The notes under the pieces were generated by a model. That model saw nothing but the letters and a program-made list of their open reading frames with translations, was not told where the DNA came from and did no database searches. A program made the translations under genes and the position numbers. Below are positions 1-7,990 of a stretch of DNA of 14,682 nucleotides, piece after piece. Every line of letters begins with the position of its first letter. Within the stretch, counting starts at the first letter, position 1. Source of the stretch: UBA5499 sp002426275 (GTDB lineage: Bacteria; Bacillota; DTU084); assembly GCA_937888735.1 (NCBI GenBank), contig CALASN010000044.1:1-14682 (forward strand). The letters run 5' to 3'.

Positions 1-78
1 GTACCTCTTCCTAATTGTGTAATACCCACCTACGATAACTTTACACCAACGGAAAAAAGTTGAAATTTGGGTGTCAAA

Positions 79-138
79 ATGCGTTTGCGGTTTCTCGGCG
101 GGCTTGGTATCATGAAGAAAAGCGAGTTCAGGAGTTGA
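79..138 (+). other. possible 19-codon upstream ORF overlapping the GNAT start
   Basis: A short frame opens at ATG 79 and closes with TGA 136-138, which overlaps the ATG at 138 of the acetyltransferase as TGATG. It contains a second internal ATG at 112. The peptide is basic and matches no family I recognise. The AGGAG at 130-134 lies inside its end, so if translated it could couple to the next gene. It has no convincing ribosome binding site of its own, so it may be chance. Confidence 0.2.
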
Positions 139-803
139 TGGTTTTGTCAGAGGCGAGCATAGCTTGCGGCAGCGCGGGGGATTTAGCGGCCGTCCTGCCC
201 CAGTATGAACGAGATTTCCCAGAGGAAGAGCGGAAAAGCTCCCGGCGGCTGGCGGCTCTGCTGGAACGAGGCGACTATTCCCTGCTGCTTCTGCGGGACG
301 CCTCTGAGCTTTTGGGCTACGCTTTCGTCTGCCAGTGTCACCGCGCGCTCTGGCTTGATTACATTGCCATTTCCCCTCATTTTCGCGGTCTGGGCTTTGG
401 CAGCTTCTTTTTCCAAGAGCTCCTGCAACTACGGGAAGATCTGGACGGCGTGTTTTTGGAAGTGGAGCCGGCAACCGGCAAGGAGACCGCGCTGAAAAGA
501 CAACGGCAAAAGCGAATTGCGTTCTATGAGCGGCTGGGGGCGGTGAGACTGGGCTTCCCTTACTTTTTCCCCACCCAAACGGGAGGATTTCCTCTTCACC
601 TTTATTTTAAGCCTCAAGACCGCCTGACCGCTCTTTCCAAACCCTGCCTCAAGCGGACCGTGGAAAGCGTTTTCAACCTTGTGCATAGAGACCTTGCCTG
701 CTGCGGCGAAGTGTTGGCCAGAAATTTGGCTGCCATTGAGGAACAATTTGGCGGTCCCGTCGACTCTCATTTAATTCCGCTCAGCGGGGGGACTAAACGA
801 TGA
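138..803 (+). CDS. GNAT-family N-acetyltransferase
   Basis: This is a 221-residue protein, expected to transfer an acyl group from acyl-CoA to an amine in the cytosol; the substrate cannot be read from the sequence. The GNAT core is clear. A strand with LDYIAISP is followed by the acetyl-CoA pyrophosphate-binding loop RGLGFG (motif A, about residues 83-88), and a later FYERLGAVR segment is typical of the GNAT C-terminal half. About 60 residues beyond the core are unassigned. I chose ATG 138 because AGGAG lies just upstream (130-134), although the 3-nt spacing is short. TTG 144 (9-nt spacing) is a good alternative. The frame stays open back to TTG 60, but that start has no clear Shine-Dalgarno. 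The gene is convergent with the BNR gene, 27 bp away, and is probably not part of the glycan cluster. Confidence 0.82.
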   Translation: MVLSEASIACGSAGDLAAVLPQYERDFPEEERKSSRRLAALLERGDYSLLLLRDASELLGYAFVCQCHRALWLDYIAISPHFRGLGFGSFFFQELLQLREDLDGVFLEVEPATGKETALKRQRQKRIAFYERLGAVRLGFPYFFPTQTGGFPLHLYFKPQDRLTALSKPCLKRTVESVFNLVHRDLACCGEVLARNLAAIEEQFGGPVDSHLIPLSGGTKR

Positions 804-830
804 GGTTCTTCAGATCTTCCCATTGACGCC

Positions 831-1976
831 CTACAGAGGAGCTGAACTTACCAATCCCGCCGGCGTCAAAGCGCGAAAGTCCCGGACTCTCGAAAAGACT
901 ATTCTATTGGCGTCATGATAATTATGGCCGCCCGCATAGGATATCCGGACCAAAATAATCAGATCCTCGCCGTCGAATTGCCAATCCGGATACTGGAACC
1001 CCGTCAGCTCAAGGGACTGCTCCTTTGTCAGAGGCTGGTCGTCCGCCATGATCGTCTTGACAAAAAGCCACTTTTCCAGATCCGAAGAGACATAAACTGA
1101 GAGCTGATTGCGCTGATTGGGAAATTCCGGCACGGTATTGTCGTTGGTGAGAACCCAGTACAGACCGGTCCGCGGATCCTGGCGAATGAGGAACTTGCTC
1201 ATGCCGCCGGGAAAGTCGACAAACTTTTTGAACGAAACCCGCTTCCCCTCTTCTTCGATCCGCACAATGGCAGCTTTATCTGCCACAGGTTTGGAATTCA
1301 CCCGCAGAATGTTCCACAGCTCGCCTCCGGGCGCAGGCACTACGTTGCCCTCTATCCAGCCCGCGCCTTCGGCAGTTCCCCACTCCGCGGGATCTCCTTC
1401 GGCCGGATAAACAAGTTCATTGCTAATTCTCCAATTGTCCGCTTGCAAAAGGTCACAGTCCCGAGGGCAGGAAATCACCGCGGCTCTGAAGTCCAGCCAA
1501 GATTTTGCGGTAAAATTATCCTCAAAGGCGCGGTAAAGCCGTCCTTCATATTCCACCACAGGCATGGGCGCGCAATGATAGTTCGGCGCCGTGATGCCGT
1601 TGCCGCCTGGAAAGAGCAAACCGCTGGCCGCATCCACAGGTTCAGTCCAGGTATAGCCTCCATCTTTGGAGCGCCTGATGACAATGCTGCCGTAACGAGC
1701 GGAAACGCCCAAAAGATAGACCGCTCCCATGTGCCAGAAAAGAGAGCTCCAAAAAGCACCTGCGATGTGTGTCACTTCCCGCCAGGTGAGGCCGTTATCC
1801 TCCGAGCGGTAAATGCTGGTGAGGAACCATTCCCCTTCGTGATTTTTGGGGCTGCCCGGTCCAAAATAATCATGTGACGCTAAGAGCGCCTTCTCGCTTA
1901 AACGCACCAGACTGGGGCTGCCCAGATAGGTTTGGGTGGCAGGATCTTGATATTTGACTTCACTTATCCACTGCAT
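831..1976 (-). CDS. BNR/Asp-box sialidase-like beta-propeller protein
   Basis: This 381-residue protein has at least two canonical Asp-box motifs (S-x-D-x-G-x-T-W): SEDNGLTW at residues 58-65 and SKDGGYTW at 103-110. They mark a six-bladed sialidase-type propeller. There is no signal peptide, so it is probably cytosolic. The family includes exo-sialidases, but many neighbourhood relatives are uncharacterised glycosidases or lyases, and I cannot confirm sialic acid as substrate. The start is firm: AGGAGG sits about 9 nt upstream of ATG 1976, inside the 3' end of the nucleoside-hydrolase-like gene, which it overlaps by 17 bp, implying translational coupling. It is the last gene of the LacI/fucosidase cluster. 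A decayed relative lies at about 2907-3432; both share a GLYW segment followed by an NQRN segment. Confidence 0.8.
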   Translation of the reverse strand: MQWISEVKYQDPATQTYLGSPSLVRLSEKALLASHDYFGPGSPKNHEGEWFLTSIYRSEDNGLTWREVTHIAGAFWSSLFWHMGAVYLLGVSARYGSIVIRRSKDGGYTWTEPVDAASGLLFPGGNGITAPNYHCAPMPVVEYEGRLYRAFEDNFTAKSWLDFRAAVISCPRDCDLLQADNWRISNELVYPAEGDPAEWGTAEGAGWIEGNVVPAPGGELWNILRVNSKPVADKAAIVRIEEEGKRVSFKKFVDFPGGMSKFLIRQDPRTGLYWVLTNDNTVPEFPNQRNQLSVYVSSDLEKWLFVKTIMADDQPLTKEQSLELTGFQYPDWQFDGEDLIILVRISYAGGHNYHDANRIVFSRVRDFRALTPAGLVSSAPL

Positions 1977-2907
1977 CTAATCCACCTCCTGAGATTTTCC
2001 GTGTCCGTTGTTCCAAAATGCTGTCGATGGCAGTCGCATACCAATTGTCAGGATGCAGTTTGCGCACATAACTGTGTTTACCCCTAGGACTTGCGGCAAA
2101 GGAATTAATTCCTGTGACTGCATCCACATCTGCCGTGCCCGCGACTACGTCGTAGCCGGCACGGGCGGGATCGCCTATGCACGCCAAAAGGGTTAACATA
2201 GGATCCCAAGACGAGCGACCGCCGGGAGAGCCGTGATCTGCCAGCGCCTGAGCCAACAGATCAGTTGTTGCAGATTCAGCAAGCCCTCCTCCTGTGAGCA
2301 CGCCATCTCCCACCTCATAGCCTAAAAAAGTAATGGACGTAGGCCACCTGTCCACAATGTAATGTGCGCTTTTCCTTGCGCGGTCGCTGCGGGCAAAATT
2401 GTTTTCGGAACCCACAGGCCACTTGCCGGCCATCCACCAAAGCCGGTTTACTTTTTCTGCCGTCAAAGCCAAACCTGTCAGGGGGGAAATCTCATCCGGC
2501 GCGCTCGCCAGAAGCGCCGCCAGCGCGTTGCCAAACCCGATGCAGATCAGATCGACTTTCCTTTGCGCCGCAGTCAGGATGCGGCGATAAAATTCTGTGG
2601 CAGCTAAAGCGTCCAGATTGCTGCGGCTGTGTTGGGCGGCTGCCATTTTGGTTTGGTAGGGAGGAGTTCCTCCGAAATCCGTGGCCGCATAGTCTACTCC
2701 TATGGGCAGCTGTGGTCTGCCTTCAGCGGTAAAGAAAGCGTCAAGGGAAGCCACCGAATCCGGCATCCAGGCATCCAACACCAACCCCGCGATCTCAACC
2801 AAGCCCTCTCGCTCCGCCCAGACCAACACCCTGGCCGCCGCCACATCGTCAACATCAGTCCACCAATCAGTATCCAGAATGACCGGTCGCGGACTTACGG
2901 CGCTCAT
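1960..2907 (-). CDS. nucleoside hydrolase-like (IUNH superfamily) protein
   Basis: This 315-residue protein belongs to the inosine-uridine nucleoside hydrolase fold, whose members hydrolyse N-ribosidic bonds using a calcium ion held by an N-terminal aspartate cluster. Here that cluster is DTDWWTDVDD (residues 12-21). It keeps the DTD and DD ends but has the longer spacing (DTDxxxDxDD) of the divergent nucleoside-hydrolase-like subgroup rather than classical DTDPGxDD. There is no signal peptide. ATG 2907 is chosen over ATG 2940 because a near-perfect AGGAGGTGA (2915-2923) lies 7 nt upstream. The stop overlaps the BNR gene. Its place in a fucosidase/isomerase/BNR cluster suggests the substrate may be a glycoside or modified sugar rather than a salvage nucleoside; this is inference. 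Confidence 0.8.
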   Translation of the reverse strand: MSAVSPRPVILDTDWWTDVDDVAAARVLVWAEREGLVEIAGLVLDAWMPDSVASLDAFFTAEGRPQLPIGVDYAATDFGGTPPYQTKMAAAQHSRSNLDALAATEFYRRILTAAQRKVDLICIGFGNALAALLASAPDEISPLTGLALTAEKVNRLWWMAGKWPVGSENNFARSDRARKSAHYIVDRWPTSITFLGYEVGDGVLTGGGLAESATTDLLAQALADHGSPGGRSSWDPMLTLLACIGDPARAGYDVVAGTADVDAVTGINSFAASPRGKHSYVRKLHPDNWYATAIDSILEQRTRKISGGGLDAVDK

Positions 2908-3432
2908 CACAGCGTCACCTCCTGTACAATGAAAGCACAAAAAACGATCCTCTCGCCGGACAGCTTACCGCGCCACTTGAAACAGGCGCTAATATACCAG
3001 CTCTCTGAAGTTTTAATTTCATGGAAAGTGATAGGTTTACATTGTGGGCGTCTTTCGCCCGCTCGTCGCCTGAACGGCTGAGAATATACAGCTTCTCTCC
3101 GCAGATCGTCATGCTACAGTAATGCCTAACTCCTTAACGCTTTTGCCGGCGTCAACATAGCCTGCGAAGCACCAATCAGCCAAGTCTTTGGAAAGACTCA
3201 GCTGCAAACGGTTCCTCTGATTGTCTGAAAGGCCAAGCCTTTCCTGAGACAGCTTCTCAATCATGGTCACGCTGTCTGTCGTCTGGCTGCTGGCCAGCCA
3301 ATATAGTCCGGATTGTTCATCAGATGATTCTGCTGCAGAAATCTATATTCTAGCACAAGTGGGAACGAACCCCCGTTTTTAAATCAGACTGCGGCCTGCC
3401 ACAAAGAGTCTTCCGTTCCTGCCAGTGACCAT
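2907..3432 (-). pseudogene. decayed BNR/sialidase-like gene (3' part, several frameshifts)
   Basis: No single frame spans this region, but consecutive minus-strand frames give recognisable pieces of a BNR-type protein in the right order. First, a TGRNGRLFVAGR-like strand (3379-3432). Then a long piece (about 3068-3345) with SGLYWLASS and, later, DNQRNRLQLSLSKDLADW. After a stop, in a new frame, comes KLYILSRSGDERAKDAHN (about 3025-3110). After another shift comes ITFHEIK (about 3010-3030), and that frame runs on to TGA 2907-2909. The intact BNR gene at 831-1976 has matching landmarks in the same order (TGLYW, NQRNQLS, LIILVR, NRIVFSRVRDF), supporting homology. The N-terminal half is missing or unrecognisable up to about 3600. 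The final TGA overlaps the next ATG, so it was probably an operon member. Confidence 0.72.
2915..2923 (-). promoter_or_regulatory. Shine-Dalgarno fixing the nucleoside-hydrolase start
   Basis: On the minus strand this reads AGGAGGTGA, a near-complete anti-16S match, 7 nt before ATG 2907. It rules out the ATG at 2940, which is the first Met of the open frame. It also lies inside the last codons of the decayed BNR frame, whose TGA (2907-2909) overlaps the ATG as TGATG. Confidence 0.85.
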
Positions 3433-3610
3433 TCTTCCAAGCTTGCGTCACACATTCGTCGGCGCTGTGAAAACAGCGCAATTCGGCTTCCCAACGGACG
3501 AGCCGCGATGGGAGTTAATCTGCTTTCCCGGTCCATCCAGCCGTCCTGCAGCTTTCAGCGGGCTGGGCATCACGATTTTCCTCTGCCTGAAACAACCTTT
3601 GGAAGGCCTG

Positions 3611-3633
3611 GGGAGCTTATTTCATAAGCTCCC
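3611..3633. repeat. perfect 10-bp inverted repeat containing the isomerase stop codon
   Basis: GGGAGCTTAT (3611-3620) and ATAAGCTCCC (3624-3633) are exact inverted repeats with a 3-nt loop. On the minus strand the last codons of the isomerase-like gene (GAG CTT ATG AAA TAA) form the hairpin. No T-run follows, so it is not a classical intrinsic terminator. It could act as a 3'-end stabiliser or processing element between the isomerase and the decayed BNR gene. Confidence 0.75.
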
Positions 3634-5110
3634 AAATGGGCGGCCTGTAATCTTTTCCCCTCTTTCCTAAGACGATGGGCTTGATGCCGGCAAGCTCGCA
3701 GGCGTAAACTAAACTCGCGATTCTATCTCCGGCCACCGCCTGCACGTGATTGGCGGGAAAATACTGCAGGAACTCCGAGAAGCTCCCGTCCAGGCGCGCG
3801 TACACGTGGGGCCAGGTGGGATCCGTCTCTTGCCCCAAAGCGCGGCGCTGATCCGCCGGCAAATCCAGACTCTGGGCAGACGCCAGCACCATGAACGGCT
3901 TATCGTCATAAAGACCTAACCTGGCAAAGGTGAGCCGGCCTGGGGCGGCGTCGAACTGGACGGATGCTCCGCCAGCCTTGAAGTAATATTCCAAGGCCGG
4001 ATGAAAGGTGATGCGGCTGAAATTCTCCGCCGGCTCAGGCGACAGCGCCGCGTAGAAGCTGGAGTGATTGCCGCTGTTGCACATATCCCACATCTCAAGC
4101 TCCGGATGATACAGGCGCACGTCCATGAACAAAGTGGGCAGACCGCCGGAGAGATATTTTAACAGCTGCATGGTGACGGCTGCGCCGGCATCGGCCTCGG
4201 TGGCGCAGACCGTGGGCTCCTTGGGACCGTTCCAGTCGTAGGGATCATTGAGCAGCATCTCAGCCACGTCTCCCAGGCACACAAACTCTGTGAGCTCCCT
4301 TTGCCCTTTGATGCCACAAAAATCCAACCCATAATCCTCATTCAGTTTTTTGACGGCCAAATAAAGCCGAATCTGATTTTCCAAGGTTCGCTCCGTGAGC
4401 ATACGCCCGTCGTAGAGGAGCCGGTCTCCCAGCAAGCTCTCGAACCACTCTCGTCCTCTTTCCACCTCGCGCTGGGAAATTCCTTCCATCACCTTCACCA
4501 CCAGCAACTGGTCCAGCTGATAGGCTGTGCAGCCCAAAGCCTTCTGGAGCGGGACCAGATGGAAAAAGCCGGTTTCCATGCCCATGGCGTGACCCCCATA
4601 GAGGCCGAATACTTCATTGCGAATGGTGGTCACAGCCTGCGAGGCGCGCACCCAGGCGGCGACTTGCTCCACAGTGTCCGGATCATCGTATTCTCCTATG
4701 ATTCTGTGCGTCCTCCGCCCCGCCTGCCTTAAGGCTCCGTCCGTGGCTAGCAAGCCTACGTTTCCGGGGTATTTGCCGTTATTGCCGGAGAGGCTGAGGA
4801 TGGGAAGATCTCTGCCGAAAGAATTCACCAGCGGCCAAGCCAGATAAGGAAAGTTCCAGACGTTGTAGCACATGATCAGCTGCTTCACGCCTGCGCGCAG
4901 AAGCTCCGCTCCTACCTTCTGCGCAGTCCGCACATCGGTTATGGTCTCCGAGGCCACAACCAGCGGCGGGCAATTGCCTTCCCGCTCCAGGCGCGCTTTG
5001 ATCTTTGCGGCCCACTTCTCTACGACGGCCATGTTTTCCTGACTGTTTTCCCGCCAAACGTGGGGACGCTCGTCGTTGACCAACACCAACCCGACGGCTG
5101 TGTTTCTCAT
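3617..5110 (-). CDS. L-fucose/L-arabinose isomerase-like protein
   Basis: This 497-residue protein resembles the FucI/AraA isomerase superfamily, cytosolic Mn-dependent enzymes that interconvert aldoses and ketoses. Candidate metal ligands are spaced as in FucI: E305 (in ATEADAG), D330 (in LFMDVR) and H455 (in PANHVQ), corresponding to the Glu/Asp/His triad. Other superfamily features include the N-terminal Rossmann-like half with a YNVWNFPY segment and the GGHAMGM segment around residue 172. It is shorter than E. coli FucI (about 590 residues), so the exact sugar is uncertain; fucose is the best guess because a GH29 fucosidase lies immediately upstream. GGGAGGG lies about 7 nt before ATG 5110. 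The 120-bp gap to the fucosidase holds no gene I can support. The stop codon lies within a perfect hairpin. Confidence 0.85.
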   Translation of the reverse strand: MRNTAVGLVLVNDERPHVWRENSQENMAVVEKWAAKIKARLEREGNCPPLVVASETITDVRTAQKVGAELLRAGVKQLIMCYNVWNFPYLAWPLVNSFGRDLPILSLSGNNGKYPGNVGLLATDGALRQAGRRTHRIIGEYDDPDTVEQVAAWVRASQAVTTIRNEVFGLYGGHAMGMETGFFHLVPLQKALGCTAYQLDQLLVVKVMEGISQREVERGREWFESLLGDRLLYDGRMLTERTLENQIRLYLAVKKLNEDYGLDFCGIKGQRELTEFVCLGDVAEMLLNDPYDWNGPKEPTVCATEADAGAAVTMQLLKYLSGGLPTLFMDVRLYHPELEMWDMCNSGNHSSFYAALSPEPAENFSRITFHPALEYYFKAGGASVQFDAAPGRLTFARLGLYDDKPFMVLASAQSLDLPADQRRALGQETDPTWPHVYARLDGSFSEFLQYFPANHVQAVAGDRIASLVYACELAGIKPIVLGKRGKDYRPPIWELMK

Positions 5111-5230
5111 TGTAATCCCTCCCGAGTTTGCAGTAGACTTCCGAATTTGTCAGACCACAGTTGACGCAATGATCTTTGAAACTAATTTTCCGCGTTCATC
5201 CCGTGATAGCTTTTATCCTCCTTGCGAAGC

Positions 5231-6502
5231 TCATTTCAAAAAGAGCTCGATCACCGGCACAGTTACGTTTGGTTTTTGTACAGGCAAAGACAGCGTGAGG
5301 GTTTCTCTTTCTCTGTCCTCTTCGGACTCGTTTTCCTGCATTATGATCTCAGAAGCGTCATTCAACAGCTGCGCATATTCAACTTTGCCTGCAAAACCGT
5401 CTAAATGCAAATGGACGAACGGCCAGGCAAAGACGTGAACGTATAGCCTCTTAGTTGCGGGGTTGTATGTGAGCCGGCAGTCCTGAGGCGTCTGAAATTC
5501 ATCCGGCGCCTGGGTGCAGCCGTAGATGGAACGACTGTGCCTGCTCATCCATTCTCCGATTCCGGCCAAACGGCTCAGGGCCCGCTCATCAAATTCGCCC
5601 CTGCCGGTCGGCCCCACATTCAGCAATAAGTTACCGCCCTTGCTGACGGTATCGATTAACATTTGCACCAGCTGTTCCGTGCTCTTCCAGCTGGTCTCGT
5701 CCCGATGATATCCCCAGGAGCCGGAAAACGTCTGGCAGGCCTCCCAAACCACCGGCTTCCCATTCACCTTAACCCACTGCCGAGGCTGAAATTGTTCCGG
5801 AGTCTTCAGATCCCAGCCTGTTTCCAAATCCAGACGATCATTGACCATGATTCTTGGCTGCAGTCCGCGGACCAGCCGCAATAACTGTTCGCTTTGCCAA
5901 TCTTCCCTGCCCTTTCCGTCCTGTCCGGGGTAGCTGAAATCAAACCACATCAGATCAATAGGGCCGAAATTCGTAAGCAATTCCCGCACCTGCCCGTGCA
6001 AATAAGCGGCATACGCCGCCTGATCGCGAGAAGCGTTAAGCTGCTGGCGATCCGGCCGGTTGCGCAGGGGATGGAACCGATCGATGACAAACTGCGGGTG
6101 GTGCCAATCGAGCAGCGAATGATAAAAACCCACCTTCAGGTCGGCCTCCCGAAACGCATCCACCATGGGGCGCAATAAATCGCGTCCCGCAGGTGTATTG
6201 GGCGCTTTGTAGTCCGTAAGCTGTGAATCCCACAGGCAAAAACCTTCATGATGCTTGGTTGTAACCACAAAATATTTCATTCCCGCGGCCACAGCTGCCT
6301 GGGCCCATAATTTCGGCTCATACAGGTCCGGATCGAAATGCCGAAAATAGCGCTCATAATGTTCGTCTGAAATAACCTCTCTTGACTTAAACCACTCGTG
6401 CCGAGCAGGAAGCGAATACAGCCCCCAATGGATAAATAGGCCGAAACGATCATGGGTAAACCAAGAGGCGTCTTCCGCTGTGGGCGCCGGTTTCATGTTC
6501 AT
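5231..6502 (-). CDS. alpha-L-fucosidase, glycoside hydrolase family 29
   Basis: This 423-residue enzyme is expected to release terminal alpha-linked L-fucose by a retaining mechanism. GH29 landmarks are FGLFIHWGLYSLP (about residues 20-32), the KHHEGFCLWDS strand (83-93), GFYHSLLDWHHP (125-136) and LMWFDFS (184-190). D188 in the last is the likely catalytic nucleophile. A KGGNLLLNVGPTGRG segment (288-302) closes the barrel. A short C-terminal beta domain follows. There is no signal peptide, so it should act on imported oligosaccharides or glycosides. GAGGGGGG lies just before ATG 6502; ATG 6496 is an alternative. Upstream lies the LacI gene, 146 bp away, a plausible place for a promoter or operator, although I see no strong match. 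Confidence 0.93.
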   Translation of the reverse strand: MNMKPAPTAEDASWFTHDRFGLFIHWGLYSLPARHEWFKSREVISDEHYERYFRHFDPDLYEPKLWAQAAVAAGMKYFVVTTKHHEGFCLWDSQLTDYKAPNTPAGRDLLRPMVDAFREADLKVGFYHSLLDWHHPQFVIDRFHPLRNRPDRQQLNASRDQAAYAAYLHGQVRELLTNFGPIDLMWFDFSYPGQDGKGREDWQSEQLLRLVRGLQPRIMVNDRLDLETGWDLKTPEQFQPRQWVKVNGKPVVWEACQTFSGSWGYHRDETSWKSTEQLVQMLIDTVSKGGNLLLNVGPTGRGEFDERALSRLAGIGEWMSRHSRSIYGCTQAPDEFQTPQDCRLTYNPATKRLYVHVFAWPFVHLHLDGFAGKVEYAQLLNDASEIIMQENESEEDRERETLTLSLPVQKPNVTVPVIELFLK

Positions 6503-6648
6503 AAAGATCCCCCCTCATTTTTGTAGAGCAGAAAAATTCGCATGCTGAAGCAGCACGCGGCTCCTCAAATCGTCAAAGATACTTTCCTCCTCATTGGGCG
6601 AAAGATCCTTCCAAGATCTTGAAAAACAGAACTGAAGCGTCTTTCACT

Positions 6649-7647
6649 CTACACTCTCCGGCAAGACCTGCGTTCCAGCAAAGTCATTCTCATTACCACC
6701 TCCCTGCGCTGGGACGATTGGCCAGCCAGTCTTTCCAAAGCCAGTTGCGCAGCTACCGCGCCCATAGTCTTCACAGGCTGCGCCGCCACTGTAAGGAAGG
6801 GATAGACTTGGGAGGCCAGCTCCAGATCGTCAAAACAAACCAGCGATAGATCTCCCGGCACATCCAGCTTCTTCTCTCTCAACGCTTCCAGCGCGCCGAT
6901 AGCCTCGATATTATTGGCAGCGATCACGGCTGTGGGCGGCTGCGCGAGGGCCAAGAGCTTCAGGATTCCCTCTCTGCCGCCTGTCCGCTGAAAGTCCCCC
7001 GGCGCCATCAGTTCCTGCTCCGGCTCAAGACCATGGCCGCGCAGCGCGGCCACATATCCCTCCAGACGGTTTTTCGCCGTGGAGATGCCCGCTTTTCCTG
7101 AGATAAAGCCGATCCTTCTGTGCCCTAAAGCAAAAAGGTAATCCACCAGGATTTCAGCGCCGCCTCTGTCATCGCTGCGGACCAGATCCGCTTCCAAACC
7201 GTTTGGCTTTCGATCTAGCAGCACCAGCGGAATATCGTCTCTGAGAGAAGAGCGGATTTCTTTGCCCGCGCGGGCGGCGCTGGCCAGAATCAGGGCGTCC
7301 ACTCTTCTTCCCATCAAAGACCGAATCGCCAGCCGCTCGTGCTCCAGGTCCTCGTCCGTATTGGCTATAATCACAGCCATTTTCCGCTGCGCTGCCTGCT
7401 GTTCGATCCCGCGGATGATCTCTGTGAAAAAAGGATTGGTGAGATCAGGCACCACAACTGCCATGGTATTGGTTTTCTTCTTGGTGAGGCTCTTGGCGTT
7501 GGCGTTGGGAATGAATCCCGTCTCCCGCAAGATCTTCTGCACTTTTTCCCTGGTTTCGGGAGCCACATACTTTTCGCCGTTAATCACTCTGGAGACAGTG
7601 GCGACTGAAACTCCCGCCATTTTTGCGATGTCGTAAATGCTGGCCAT
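6649..7647 (-). CDS. LacI/GalR-family transcriptional regulator
   Basis: This 332-residue repressor has the full family layout. The N-terminal helix-turn-helix (IYDIAKMAGVSVATVSRVIN, residues 4-23) is followed by the hinge region near GFIPNANAKSL, then a periplasmic-binding-protein-like sugar-sensing domain with VVVPDLTNPFF near residue 70. It should bind DNA as a dimer and respond to a sugar or sugar phosphate. GGGG (7655-7658) gives a 7-nt spaced ribosome binding site before ATG 7647. It lies immediately upstream of the fucosidase on the same strand, so control of the fucosidase/isomerase genes is the natural inference. A 16-bp palindrome 150 bp upstream is a candidate autoregulatory site. 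Confidence 0.93.
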   Translation of the reverse strand: MASIYDIAKMAGVSVATVSRVINGEKYVAPETREKVQKILRETGFIPNANAKSLTKKKTNTMAVVVPDLTNPFFTEIIRGIEQQAAQRKMAVIIANTDEDLEHERLAIRSLMGRRVDALILASAARAGKEIRSSLRDDIPLVLLDRKPNGLEADLVRSDDRGGAEILVDYLFALGHRRIGFISGKAGISTAKNRLEGYVAALRGHGLEPEQELMAPGDFQRTGGREGILKLLALAQPPTAVIAANNIEAIGALEALREKKLDVPGDLSLVCFDDLELASQVYPFLTVAAQPVKTMGAVAAQLALERLAGQSSQRREVVMRMTLLERRSCRRV

Positions 7648-7990
7648 TCTGAAACCCCTTTCAGATAATATAGTATATATTCTCCCAGCCGGACCAAATT
7701 CCTGCTTTCCTTGCTTGGCATTGAAAACTTAATAAAATTAATCTTTCACAAGCTCTGGGAGGCCGACAGAAGAAAAGCAAACTGCCGCGAATAAATCTGT
7801 AACTAGTTACAGGAATTGCCAGAGGAGAACGCTATCCCGCGCAGCGTCCAGCCGGACTTTCACAACAGCCCCCGCTGCCCAAGATTGGCGGACTTGACCC
7901 GTAGGCTAAAGACGTTAGAATACTGGACTTCCTCGGTTTCCTTGCGGCTTAGCACGCCGTCGTCTCGAGGCTCGTTAAATTGAACCTTCC
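7648..7990. other. 343-bp intergenic region between LacI and ADP-ribosylglycohydrolase genes
   Basis: The right part (7863-8000) keeps an open minus-strand frame of about 46 codons that overlaps the end of the ARH gene in another frame. It reads like plausible protein but I recognise no family. In it TCTAACGTC occurs twice on the minus strand (about 7912 and 8004). The left part (7648-7750) is AT-rich and probably holds the LacI promoter, with TATACT and TATATT candidates near 7667-7680 but no good -35. A 16-bp palindrome lies at 7797-7812. No intrinsic terminator is evident. Confidence 0.5.
7797..7812. promoter_or_regulatory. candidate operator: 16-bp perfect palindrome
   Basis: CTGTAACTAGTTACAG is a perfect even palindrome. 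LacI/GalR-family proteins bind such even palindromes, and the half-site TGTAAC resembles GntR-type sites, although the usual central CG is here TA within CTAG. It sits 150 bp upstream of the LacI start. Binding by this LacI protein is inference. Confidence 0.4.

Noticed and set aside
2629..3081. 150-codon plus-strand open frame across the nucleoside-hydrolase start region
   Set aside because: It is antisense to a well-supported gene and to the decayed BNR gene, with no recognisable domain and no ribosome binding site.
3611..3633. Intrinsic terminator after the isomerase gene
   Set aside because: The stem is perfect but no T-run follows on either strand.
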